From Proteiniphilum sp. UBA5267 (GTDB taxonomy: Bacteria; Bacteroidota; Bacteroidia; Bacteroidales; Dysgonomonadaceae): a stretch of 23,372 nucleotides of DNA. A program made the translations under genes and the position numbers. Shown here piece by piece: positions 1 to 6,632 of this stretch; the stretch's first letter is position 1, and each line of letters opens with the position of its first letter. The stretch is from contig DHTF01000114.1 in NCBI GenBank assembly GCA_002411515.1, forward strand, positions 1 through 23,372. Reading direction: 5' to 3'. A model generated the notes under the pieces. It saw nothing but the letters and a program-made list of their open reading frames with translations. It did not search any database and was not told where the DNA came from.

Positions 1-234
1 GTCAACCCGCTCATTGTATACGTGTTCGCCGGTGTGCTCGCCAAGCTGGTTAGCAACATCCATTTTGTCTGGCAAGGAGAAACCATCACGGTGAAATCAT
101 TTGCATACAGCGTACTGATCCAGCCTTGGGCAGGAAACTATTTCGGGTCGCTGCTTTATGCACTGCTTTTCGTTACCGTCTGCTGGCTGTTTGGCTATAT
201 ACTGTACAAAAAGAATATTTATATCAAACTATAG
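1..234 (+). CDS. C-terminal end of a DUF5009/NagX-MurT-like inner-membrane protein (5' partial)
   Basis: The reading frame is open from the first base and ends at TAG 232-234, giving the last 77 residues of a protein whose start lies outside the window. Two hydrophobic segments are visible (about residues 4-15 and 45-63), followed by the short basic tail YKKNIYIKL. The segment resembles the end of multi-pass proteins of the DUF5009/COG4299 family, related to heparan-alpha-glucosaminide acetyltransferases. In Bacteroidetes these are often encoded beside amino-sugar kinases and have been named NagX or MurT, a MurNAc uptake protein. The MurK-type kinase and MurQ that follow on the same strand favour a role in MurNAc uptake, but that is inference from context. 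The GTG at 22 is an internal Val codon, not a start. Family call moderate, because only the tail is seen. Confidence 0.65.
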   Translation, partial: VNPLIVYVFAGVLAKLVSNIHFVWQGETITVKSFAYSVLIQPWAGNYFGSLLYALLFVTVCWLFGYILYKKNIYIKL

Positions 235-283
235 ATATACGAACTTTCGATTGACGATGCTCATTCAAAATTCAATAAAATAG

Positions 284-379
284 GTGACCTTACATGTTTT
301 GAGTGGAGTACCCTTTGATGAAACAGGCTTGATCTGGCTGTATGAGCGAAATGAGTTTTTATCAGAGTATACACAGTAA
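284..379 (+). other. Possible 31-codon small ORF or gene remnant between the membrane protein and murK
   Basis: An open frame starts at GTG 284, directly after an in-frame TAG, and ends at TAA 377-379. From residue 8 it reads GVPFDETGLIWLYERNEF, a protein-like composition with Trp, Tyr and several acidic residues. It occupies the 161-base gap between the neighbouring genes. I do not recognise a family. It could be a small protein, the tail of a decayed gene, or chance. Confidence 0.25.
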
Positions 380-395
380 AAAGTGAGCAATTTAT

Positions 396-1262
396 ATGGG
401 TGATCCGGAATCAAAAAGAACAATGCTGATTGCCGATAGCGGTGCTACCAAAACAGATTGGTGTCTGGTACACCAGGAGAAAATCCTACAAAGGTTTTCG
501 GGGAAAGGCATTAGTCCTGTTTATCAGAGTGAGGAAGAAATAGCACAAGAGATACAGGAACATGTTTTCCCTTTGCTGAAAAATTCCGCTGTTGGAGCAA
601 TTTATTTCTACGGTACTGGATGCATCCCCGAGAAAATCCCCATTGTGAAAAATGCCATTCAACAATCGTTTCCCATCCATGCAATACATGTGTACAGCGA
701 CCTAATGGCAGCTGCACACAGCTTATGCGGGCATGAGGCTGGCATTGCCTGCATCCTTGGCACAGGAAGCAACTCCTGTGAATGGGATGGGGAAAAGATC
801 CGAAAACAGATATCACCCCTCGGCTTTATCCTTGGAGACGAGGGGAGTGGTGCCGCACTGGGAAAACAACTGGTGGCCGATGCACTCAAAAATCAACTTA
901 CCCCGGGACTTAAAGAAATGCTTTTGGAGGAGTATCAACTAACAGCGGCACTGATTATTGAAAAAGTGTACCGACAGCCGTTTCCAAGCCGTTTCCTTGC
1001 AAGCCTCTCCCCATTTCTACACCGCCACATCACAGATGTCACACTGCACCGGATTGTCACCCAATCATTCACTGCCTTCTTCGAAAGAAACGTCATGCAA
1101 TACGATTACCACAACCAAGAGGTTCATTTTGTTGGTTCCATCGCGTGGCATTACGCAGACTCGCTGCGGGAAGTAGCAGCGGAAAAGGGAATCAGCATCG
1201 GGCAAATCACACAATCGCCCATGGAGGGGCTTGTTCGCTACCATCAAGCCCCGAAACTTTAA
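396..1262 (+). CDS. murK: BadF/BadG/BcrA/BcrD-type amino-sugar kinase, probable N-acetylmuramic acid kinase
   Basis: This 288-residue protein has the ASKHA sugar-kinase layout. The phosphate-1 loop is IADSGATKTDW at residues 12-22, a second nucleotide-binding segment is GTGSNSCEWDG in the middle, and LGDEGSGAALG follows. The family phosphorylates N-acetylglucosamine or N-acetylmuramic acid with ATP in the cytoplasm. Tannerella forsythia MurK, a member, makes MurNAc 6-phosphate. Here the gene lies between a NagX/MurT-like membrane protein and murQ, whose substrate is MurNAc 6-phosphate, so MurNAc is the most likely substrate; GlcNAc kinase is the alternative. The start is uncertain: ATG 396 adds nine residues, while ATG 423 would begin MLIADSG, as most family members do. 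The stop is 26 bases before murQ, consistent with one operon. Confidence 0.88.
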   Translation: MGDPESKRTMLIADSGATKTDWCLVHQEKILQRFSGKGISPVYQSEEEIAQEIQEHVFPLLKNSAVGAIYFYGTGCIPEKIPIVKNAIQQSFPIHAIHVYSDLMAAAHSLCGHEAGIACILGTGSNSCEWDGEKIRKQISPLGFILGDEGSGAALGKQLVADALKNQLTPGLKEMLLEEYQLTAALIIEKVYRQPFPSRFLASLSPFLHRHITDVTLHRIVTQSFTAFFERNVMQYDYHNQEVHFVGSIAWHYADSLREVAAEKGISIGQITQSPMEGLVRYHQAPKL

Positions 1263-1288
1263 AACATTGAAACATTGAATTCCAACAT

Positions 1289-2107
1289 ATGACATTCATC
1301 AAAATAACAGAACAAGCATCTCTCTATGATAATCTGGAACGGAAATCCGTCGCTGAGATTCTGACAGAAATCAACAATGAGGACCGGAAAGTGGCGTTGG
1401 CAGTAGAGAAAACCATTCCCGAGATGGAGAAGCTGGTGACCGGCATCGTAGAGAGAATGATGCGCGGAGGTCGGCTTTTTTACGTGGGTGCAGGCACAAG
1501 CGGCAGGCTGGGTGTGCTCGACGCATCGGAAGTTCCTCCCACCTTTGGTATGCCCGGCACCTATGTGATCGGCCTGATTGCCGGGGGCGACAGGGCCTTA
1601 CGCAACCCGGTAGAGGCTGCGGAGGATGACTTGGAAAAGGGATGGGAAGAACTACTGACATACAAGATCAACGATAATGACGTGCTGGTCGGTATTGCCG
1701 CCTCGGGCACCACGCCCTACGTAATCGGCGCATTGCGACATGCTCGGGAAAAAGGCATTCTCACAGCAGCCATCAGCTGCAACCCAAACTCGCCGATTGC
1801 AGCAGAGGCTGAGATAAAGATCGAACCAATAGTCGGCCCCGAATATGTCACCGGCAGCACCCGCATGAAATCGGGTACGGCACAAAAGCTGGTGCTCAAC
1901 ATGATCACCACCACCACCATGATCAGGCTTGGTAGAGTAAAAGGGAACCGCATGGTGAACATGCAACTCACCAACCAAAAGCTGGTAGATAGAGGTACGC
2001 GGATGATTGTGGACGAACTTTCACTTAATTACGAGCAAGCAAAGAACTTGCTGCTCCTCCACGGGTCGGTAAAAAAAGCCATCGATAGTTATAAGAACGC
2101 ACAATAA
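1289..2107 (+). CDS. murQ: N-acetylmuramic acid 6-phosphate etherase
   Basis: The 272-residue product is a SIS-domain protein that cleaves the D-lactyl ether of MurNAc 6-phosphate, giving GlcNAc 6-phosphate and D-lactate in the cytoplasm. The phosphosugar loop is YVGAGTSGRLGVLDASEVPPTFG (about residues 65-87). Its Glu81 corresponds to the catalytic acid of the family, and EAAEDD at 109-114 carries the second conserved Glu (Glu112). GIAASGTTPYV and GSTRMKSGTAQKLVLN are further family signatures. At 272 residues it is about 25 shorter than the E. coli enzyme, mainly at the C-terminus, as is usual in this phylum. It follows the kinase by 26 bases, so phosphorylation and ether cleavage are encoded consecutively. 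Confidence 0.97.
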   Translation: MTFIKITEQASLYDNLERKSVAEILTEINNEDRKVALAVEKTIPEMEKLVTGIVERMMRGGRLFYVGAGTSGRLGVLDASEVPPTFGMPGTYVIGLIAGGDRALRNPVEAAEDDLEKGWEELLTYKINDNDVLVGIAASGTTPYVIGALRHAREKGILTAAISCNPNSPIAAEAEIKIEPIVGPEYVTGSTRMKSGTAQKLVLNMITTTTMIRLGRVKGNRMVNMQLTNQKLVDRGTRMIVDELSLNYEQAKNLLLLHGSVKKAIDSYKNAQ

Positions 2108-2116
2108 AACAGAGGA

Positions 2117-2458
2117 ATGGCTATTATTATACATACTGACAACCCAGATCTCCTACTGGATAAGATCTACGAGGCAATAGACACCCGAAAAGCTGATAAA
2201 TGGGTACGCACCGTCGATGGGCGCCTCACATATGGCACGCTCCTGTGGAAAAACGAAGCATTTTTCAAACCACAGATATGGATAGATGAGAATCAATTGC
2301 GTTTCGGACTGATAAAAAGGAAGGACAGAAAACATATCACATCCCGATTGTACACGGTTTTTCATAGCAAACTGATTGAAATGCTTTTGACATATTTTGA
2401 CGGTTATTTCAGGAACGTCACTGCCACAGCAGCAAAGGCTGAGCCAGATGCTTTCTGA
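2117..2458 (+). CDS. Conserved-looking small protein of unknown function in the mur cluster
   Basis: A 113-residue frame starts 9 bases after the murQ stop, so co-transcription with murQ is likely. I do not recognise a family. The protein has no signal peptide and no membrane segment. It is rich in charged and aromatic residues (KADKWVRTVDGRLTYGTLLW, then FFKPQIWIDENQLRFGLIKR), suggesting a small soluble alpha/beta fold. The first half ends in a beta-strand-like stretch and the second half has a helix around HSKLIEMLLTYFDGYF. Position suggests a cytoplasmic helper or an unrelated passenger gene; no function can be assigned. Confidence 0.75.
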   Translation: MAIIIHTDNPDLLLDKIYEAIDTRKADKWVRTVDGRLTYGTLLWKNEAFFKPQIWIDENQLRFGLIKRKDRKHITSRLYTVFHSKLIEMLLTYFDGYFRNVTATAAKAEPDAF

Positions 2459-2523
2459 TTGGTCATAAAATAAATGCAGGTAATCAATTTCAAGGTAATT
2501 CAACGCAATGAAAATAAGAACAC

Positions 2524-3351
2524 ATGAGAAAACTTACCATAATACTATTTCTCGTCGGTGTAGCATTCGCAACAGCTGCGCAGGACAATCAATACAAAAC
2601 TGAGACAGACATACCCTATTACCAGGAGGATGTACGCCAAAAAGATCCAACCATTCACGAACGTTGCCGACTCGACATCTATTATCCGGTCAATAAAAAA
2701 GAGTTTGCCACGGTTATATGGTTTCATGGCGGGGGACTCACCGGCGGAAAAAAGGAGCTACCCGAAGCACTGAAGAACAAAGATATCTGCGTGGTGGGTG
2801 TCAACTACCGCCTCTCACCCCAAGTACAGGCTCCTGCTTACATTGAGGATGCCGCAGCGGCAGTTGCCTGGGTTTTCGCACACATCGGGGATTATGGAGG
2901 CGATAGCGCAAAAATCTTTGTTTCGGGCCATTCTGCCGGAGGATACCTGACCATGATGATCGGACTGGATAAACAGTATCTCGCGGCACACCACATTGAT
3001 GCCAATCACATCGCGGGGCTGATTCCCCTGAGCGGACAGACCATCACCCACTTCAACATCCGTGCAGGATATGGGATGAAAGATACACAGCCGCTGGTGG
3101 ACAGGTATGCACCGCTCTATCATGTGCGTGCCGATGCACCTCCCCTGCTGCTGATTACGGGCGACCGCGAGTTGGAGATGTTGGGCCGTTACGAGGAAAA
3201 TGCCTACCTTGCCCGCATGATGAAGGTGGCCGGACACAAACAGACCAGGCTCCTGGAAATACAAGGCTACAACCACGGCATGACCTATCCCGCCTTCCCC
3301 CTGGTACTGGAGGAGATACAACGGATTGTCCAGAAGAATGTAAAACAGTAA
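2524..3351 (+). CDS. Secreted alpha/beta-hydrolase, carboxylesterase/lipase-like
   Basis: The 275-residue protein opens with a signal peptide (MRKLTIILFLVGVAFATAAQ, likely cleaved near Ala19-Gln20), so it probably acts in the periplasm. It is a hormone-sensitive-lipase/BD-FAE type alpha/beta-hydrolase. The oxyanion motif HGGG is at residues 68-71, the nucleophile elbow GHSAGG at 135-140 has Ser137, and GDREL gives Asp214 and YNHGM gives His251 as the rest of the triad. Such enzymes hydrolyse small esters, including acetyl groups on sugars or xenobiotic esters. The true substrate cannot be read from the sequence. It lies 65 bases after the small unknown gene on the same strand, and a fresh promoter follows before the next gene, so it probably closes the mur-type transcription unit. 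Confidence 0.9.
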   Translation: MRKLTIILFLVGVAFATAAQDNQYKTETDIPYYQEDVRQKDPTIHERCRLDIYYPVNKKEFATVIWFHGGGLTGGKKELPEALKNKDICVVGVNYRLSPQVQAPAYIEDAAAAVAWVFAHIGDYGGDSAKIFVSGHSAGGYLTMMIGLDKQYLAAHHIDANHIAGLIPLSGQTITHFNIRAGYGMKDTQPLVDRYAPLYHVRADAPPLLLITGDRELEMLGRYEENAYLARMMKVAGHKQTRLLEIQGYNHGMTYPAFPLVLEEIQRIVQKNVKQ

Positions 3352-3361
3352 CTGGTTTTCA

Positions 3362-3393
3362 TTTGTTTACCCTGTTTATTTTGGCTATCTTTG
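3362..3393 (+). promoter_or_regulatory. Bacteroidetes-type promoter for the FemAB-like gene
   Basis: TTTG at 3362-3365 and TATCTTTG at 3386-3393 are separated by 20 bases, matching the Bacteroidetes TTTG-N19-21-TAnnTTTG pattern. Transcription would start near 3400, leaving a very short leader before ATG 3413. A nine-codon out-of-frame ORF begins at ATG 3403 and overlaps that start. Confidence 0.75.
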
Positions 3394-3412
3394 CGAGTCA
3401 AAATGAAACGAA

Positions 3413-4537
3413 ATGCTATCAAACGTCTATAAAAAAGAAGTTGAAGAGCTTTACGCCACCCCCATATTACAGCAAACTGCATTCTGGTCGGCCGTAAAAA
3501 AGAGACTGGGAACAAATTCAATCGCCGTCAATTTTAATTCCAGAAAGTCCACACTCTACGGAGTAACCAACGACCGCTCATCGCTCTCTTCTGATGTACT
3601 GATTGTGTTGCAGCAGATCAACAGGCACCATTCTGTGGCATATGTACCCTACGGGCCCGAGTTGGAACCCGCCGATGAGTTTCAAGGCCTGTTTCTGGAG
3701 GAGCTTTCCGAATCATTACGGTCGTACCTCCCGAAGAGTTGTATCCTGATCCGCTACGATCTTTGTTGGAAATCGTGGTGGGCCAAGGATAAAGACCACT
3801 TCGATGAACATGGCATCTGGAAAGGTGAGCCCGACAGTCCCGCACAGGAGTTCCGTTTTAACTTCAATACCCAGAACTGGAATTTCAAGAAAGCCTTTTC
3901 CAATATTCTACCTGCGAATACGATCTATCTGAATTTAACATACGATGCCGACACCCTGCTCAAAAAAATGAAGCCCAAGACACGCTACAACATCGGATTA
4001 GCGCGTCGCAAAGGGGTAATGATAAGAGCAATGGGATTAGAAGGTATCCATATCTGGTATGCGCTCTACAAGGAAACAGCCGCCCGCAACCACATATTGC
4101 TCAACGACATGAAGTACTTCCAGGCCGTACTCACCGCTCGCGCAGACGATACACGTTCCCCGGCCGAGGTGAGCCTGCTTGTAGCCGAGAAGGAGGATAA
4201 ACCATTGGCAGCTATGTTCCTGGTGATCACAAAAAACAGAGGGTCCTACCTTTACGGTGCATCCTCCTCTACTGAACGGAATCTGATGGCCACCTATGCG
4301 CTGCAGTGGGAAGCAATATGCAGGTCGAAAACTGCCGGCTGCACCGAGTATGACATGTTCGGTATTTCACCTTCACCCGACCCACAACACCCTTTGTATG
4401 GATTATACAAGTTCAAATCGGGTTTCGGTGGTGAGATATATCACAGCCTCGGCTGTTGGGATTATCCGTTGGACAACAAACTGTACACCTTGTTCCGTGC
4501 CTCGGAACTAAACAGCCAAGGATATCATATCGGTTAA
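3413..4537 (+). CDS. FemAB/FemX-type aminoacyltransferase-like protein
   Basis: The 374-residue protein resembles the FemABX family of double-GNAT-fold enzymes, which add amino acids from aminoacyl-tRNA to the peptide of lipid II at the cytoplasmic face of the membrane. Visible family features are an N-terminal GNAT-like half (residues 15-180), a conserved basic linker LKKMKPKTRYNIGLARRKG (183-201), and a C-terminal half ending in EYDMFGI and YGLYKFKSGFGGE. There is no signal peptide or membrane segment. Most Bacteroidales have directly cross-linked meso-DAP peptidoglycan with no interpeptide bridge, so bridge synthesis should not be assumed; transfer of an acyl or aminoacyl group to another envelope molecule is possible. 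A consensus promoter lies just upstream and a GNAT gene follows 11 bases downstream. Confidence 0.85.
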   Translation: MLSNVYKKEVEELYATPILQQTAFWSAVKKRLGTNSIAVNFNSRKSTLYGVTNDRSSLSSDVLIVLQQINRHHSVAYVPYGPELEPADEFQGLFLEELSESLRSYLPKSCILIRYDLCWKSWWAKDKDHFDEHGIWKGEPDSPAQEFRFNFNTQNWNFKKAFSNILPANTIYLNLTYDADTLLKKMKPKTRYNIGLARRKGVMIRAMGLEGIHIWYALYKETAARNHILLNDMKYFQAVLTARADDTRSPAEVSLLVAEKEDKPLAAMFLVITKNRGSYLYGASSSTERNLMATYALQWEAICRSKTAGCTEYDMFGISPSPDPQHPLYGLYKFKSGFGGEIYHSLGCWDYPLDNKLYTLFRASELNSQGYHIG

Positions 4538-4548
4538 TAAACAAAAAT

Positions 4549-4986
4549 ATGCACATAGAGAGATTGACCCATATCGATGAACACATTGTGGATGCTTTTA
4601 GGAGACTCATGCCCCAGCTGACCAGCAGAAGGATTGATTCTTCATTGGCAACACTGGAAAAAGTCATTAGTTCAGAAGAAACCCACCTTTTTGTTGCGAT
4701 AGAAGAAGAGGAAATAATTGGCACTCTCACGCTGCTATTCTACCAGATTCCCTCGGGTCGGAAAGCTTGGATCGAAGATGTGATTGTGGAGCAACAAGCC
4801 CGGGGCAAAGGGGTGGGCACAGCATTGATGTGGCATGCCATGCAGACTGCTCGCAGCCAAGCGGCCGAAAAGGTTGATCTTACCTCACACCCTGACCGAA
4901 AGGCTGCCAACAAGCTGTATCAAAAAATGGGATTCAGGTTGCGGGAGTCAAACGTCTACCGCTATGAATTTGCTCACGATGACTAA
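4549..4986 (+). CDS. GNAT-family N-acetyltransferase
   Basis: The 145-residue protein has the single-domain GNAT fold. Motif A, with the acetyl-CoA pyrophosphate loop, is VIVEQQARGKGVGTALM; the QxxGxG-type core QARGKGVG is at residues 83-90. NKLYQKMGFR (about 128-137) is the usual motif B region. It should transfer an acetyl group from acetyl-CoA to an amine; the substrate is unknown. I chose ATG 4549 rather than the upstream in-frame ATG at 4456. The longer form would overlap 82 bases of the FemAB-like gene in another frame, and family members start close to the IERLTHID segment. The gene follows the FemAB-like stop by 11 bases and is likely in its operon. The next gene is convergent. Confidence 0.9.
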   Translation: MHIERLTHIDEHIVDAFRRLMPQLTSRRIDSSLATLEKVISSEETHLFVAIEEEEIIGTLTLLFYQIPSGRKAWIEDVIVEQQARGKGVGTALMWHAMQTARSQAAEKVDLTSHPDRKAANKLYQKMGFRLRESNVYRYEFAHDD

Positions 4987-5007
4987 AACAACTCGACCCG
5001 ATCATTT

Positions 5008-6090
5008 TTACGGAATCTTATAGACGATGCTGTTGATATTCATGCCCGCACCCACAGAAGCCAGCACGATATGATCGCCACGCTTCAGGTTGTGTCCGTC
5101 CATTTCATTGCGGGTAATCATATCCAATAAAGTGGGCACGGTAGCCACTGAAGAATTACCCAGTCGGGAGATAGTCATGGGCATGATGCTTTCAGGTACC
5201 TCCTTCAGGTCGTAAAGCTTGAACAATCGTTGCAGGATGGCATCGTCCATCTTTCCATTGGCCTGGTGAATCAATACCTTGTTGATCTGACTGACGTGCA
5301 GTTGCAGCTTGTCGAGACTGGCTTTGATGGTCTTGGGCACATTTTCCAGCGCATACTGGTAAAGCTTACGACCATTCATTTTTAGGTAATAATCCTTTTT
5401 CTCTGCCAAAGCCGGATTGTAGGAGTATCCCATGTGCAGCATATTCACATAATCCAAGGCATCACTGCGAGAATTATGCCCAATGATACCCACTGGTTGA
5501 TCACTTTCACATGCCTCTATGATGGCTGCTCCGGCACCATCGGCATAAATCATGCTGTCGCGATCGTGCGGATCGGCCACACGTGACAGCACATCGGCAC
5601 CTACCACCAGGATCTTCTTGGCATCCCCGGATCGAATATAGTAATCGGCTTGAATCACAGCCTGTATCCAACCGGGACAACCATACAACACATCGTAAGC
5701 CACGGTAGCAGGATTGGCGATGCCAAGCTTCTGCTTCAGGCGCGAAGCCAATGTCGGCAGCACATCCATGCGGATGTTATTGACTTTAGTCTCACCGAAA
5801 TTGTGTGCAAAAATAATATAATCAAGCTCTTCACCATTCACGCCAGCAGCCTCCAAGGCTCGCTGTGCAGCTATCAATGCCAGGTCGGAAGTCACCTGGT
5901 CTTCCGCAGCATAACGCCGTTCAGCAATGGTGGTGATCTCCTCAAATTTACGGGTTATCTCCTCGTTGGGAGTGGTTATTTTTTCTCCTGTAGCGTCGTA
6001 AAAAGTGTAATCGCGAAAGTAATCATTACCGATTTGTATGGAAGGTACATAATGACCCGTTCCGGTGAATACGCTATATATTTTTCTCAT
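5008..6090 (-). CDS. 3-oxoacyl-ACP synthase III (FabH-like) family protein
   Basis: The 360-residue thiolase-fold enzyme carries the full KAS III triad: Cys138 in LYGCPGW, His275 in LIHQANGKMDD and Asn312 in RLGNSSVATVP. KAS III condenses an acyl-CoA starter with malonyl-ACP. The protein is about 40 residues longer than housekeeping FabH (near 317), with extra sequence around residues 20-50 (IGNDYFRDYTFYDATGEKIT) before the ITTIAERRYA segment. No acyl carrier protein or other fab gene is adjacent. This suggests a specialised KAS III, for example for branched or secondary-metabolite starters, rather than the main FabH; that is inference. The start at 6090 is supported by MRKIYSVFTGTGHYVP, the usual first strand of the family. 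It is convergent with the GNAT gene and apparently monocistronic. Confidence 0.92.
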   Translation of the reverse strand: MRKIYSVFTGTGHYVPSIQIGNDYFRDYTFYDATGEKITTPNEEITRKFEEITTIAERRYAAEDQVTSDLALIAAQRALEAAGVNGEELDYIIFAHNFGETKVNNIRMDVLPTLASRLKQKLGIANPATVAYDVLYGCPGWIQAVIQADYYIRSGDAKKILVVGADVLSRVADPHDRDSMIYADGAGAAIIEACESDQPVGIIGHNSRSDALDYVNMLHMGYSYNPALAEKKDYYLKMNGRKLYQYALENVPKTIKASLDKLQLHVSQINKVLIHQANGKMDDAILQRLFKLYDLKEVPESIMPMTISRLGNSSVATVPTLLDMITRNEMDGHNLKRGDHIVLASVGAGMNINSIVYKIP

Positions 6091-6165
6091 TTTTTTTCTA
6101 ATTATGATTGCAAATTATCTGCTATTTCCTCGTCCTTGATTTTCCTTTTTCAACCTTTTATGCAG

Positions 6166-6173
6166 CAAAGATA
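6166..6173 (-). promoter_or_regulatory. Candidate -7 element for the FabH-like gene
   Basis: Read on the minus strand this is TATCTTTG, a match to TAnnTTTG, 76 bases before the start at 6090. A TTTG lies only 16 bases further upstream (6190-6193), shorter than the usual spacing, so the -33 partner is unclear. Confidence 0.45.
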
Positions 6174-6257
6174 TAAAATAATATTTAAACAAACGTTCTT
6201 CGCACTACACACAATTTAACCCTTCCGAAACCAATGACATAATGAAAGGATCCATAC

Positions 6258-6401
6258 TTAGAGAGAAATATATTCGTTGGGAATATCTTCAAACAGTTGC
6301 AGATCGAAATAACTGGCAACGGCAGTAACATGATCGAATATGTCGGAGGTGCACTCACTGTTTTCCTTATTTAATGGAGGAAATGATATGACATCTTTTG
6401 G
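6258..6401 (-). pseudogene. Possible 3' remnant of a decayed gene
   Basis: On the minus strand, 47 sense codons run from just after a TAA (6402-6404) to a TAA at 6258-6260 with no ATG, GTG or TTG start. The product has protein-like composition, for example ASYFDLQLFEDIPNEYISL at its end. This is what the tail of a lost gene would look like, but I recognise no family and chance cannot be excluded. Confidence 0.25.
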
Positions 6402-6491
6402 TTATTACAACAGCAAAAATAAACTTTTTACCCCTTTATCCAAAACCAGTTTTTTTTAAACCCATTTCTCCAATGATTCGCAGATTCATTG

Positions 6492-6499
6492 TATATTTG
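6492..6499 (+). promoter_or_regulatory. Candidate -7 element for the dehydrogenase-pyrBI-metA run
   Basis: TATATTTG matches TAnnTTTG exactly. The -33 side is weak: the nearest candidate is TTTC at 6465-6468, 23 bases away. If used, transcription begins near 6506 and leaves a leader of about 125 nt before ATG 6633. Confidence 0.5.
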
Positions 6500-6526
6500 T
6501 GAGAAATCTGCATTTTGAAACGGAAG

Positions 6527-6625
6527 ATGAAAACCGTTGAATTGTATGGGTCACAAAAAAACGGCTGCCGAATAGTATGGTTGCAAACATGTGACAGACA
6601 GAACTTAAATGGATTATTTGTTTAA
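6527..6625 (+). CDS. Possible 32-residue leader peptide upstream of the dehydrogenase gene
   Basis: ATG 6527 opens a 32-codon frame ending at TAA 6623-6625, seven bases before the start of the dehydrogenase gene. The product begins MKTVELYGSQKNGCRIVW and ends QNLNGLFV. It fits wholly inside the predicted leader. The leader also contains an inverted repeat GTCACA (6550-6555)/TGTGAC (6590-6595) and a small CGGC-T-GCCG palindrome inside it. A translated uORF could couple or attenuate the downstream gene. There is no homology support, and short frames arise by chance. Confidence 0.3.
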   Translation: MKTVELYGSQKNGCRIVWLQTCDRQNLNGLFV

Positions 6626-6632
6626 ATTATAA

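Larger units (their letters stand above)
6091..6632. other. 542-base gene-free divergent region
   Basis: This is the only stretch over 300 bases without a clear gene. It holds the minus-strand -7 site at 6166-6173, a start-less minus-strand open frame (6258-6401), a plus-strand -7 site (6492-6499) and a leader with a 32-codon frame (6527-6625). An ATG at 6388 with GGAGG seven bases ahead opens only 23 codons (plus strand, to 6459) and looks incidental. No tRNA or transposon signature was seen. Confidence 0.6.

Noticed and set aside
1263..1288. Direct repeat of AACATTGA between murK and murQ
   Set aside because: Two short adjacent copies in A/T-rich spacer; too short to mean more than slippage.
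2815..3321. 168-codon minus-strand frame
   Set aside because: Opposite the hydrolase gene with its complete catalytic triad; no domain of its own.
5650..6219. 189-codon plus-strand frame
   Set aside because: It lies antisense over the FabH-like gene, whose catalytic motifs are intact, and its product has no recognisable domain.
6388..6459. 23-codon frame preceded by GGAGG
   Set aside because: Shine-Dalgarno sequences carry little weight in Bacteroidetes, no promoter lies directly ahead, and the peptide is low in complexity.
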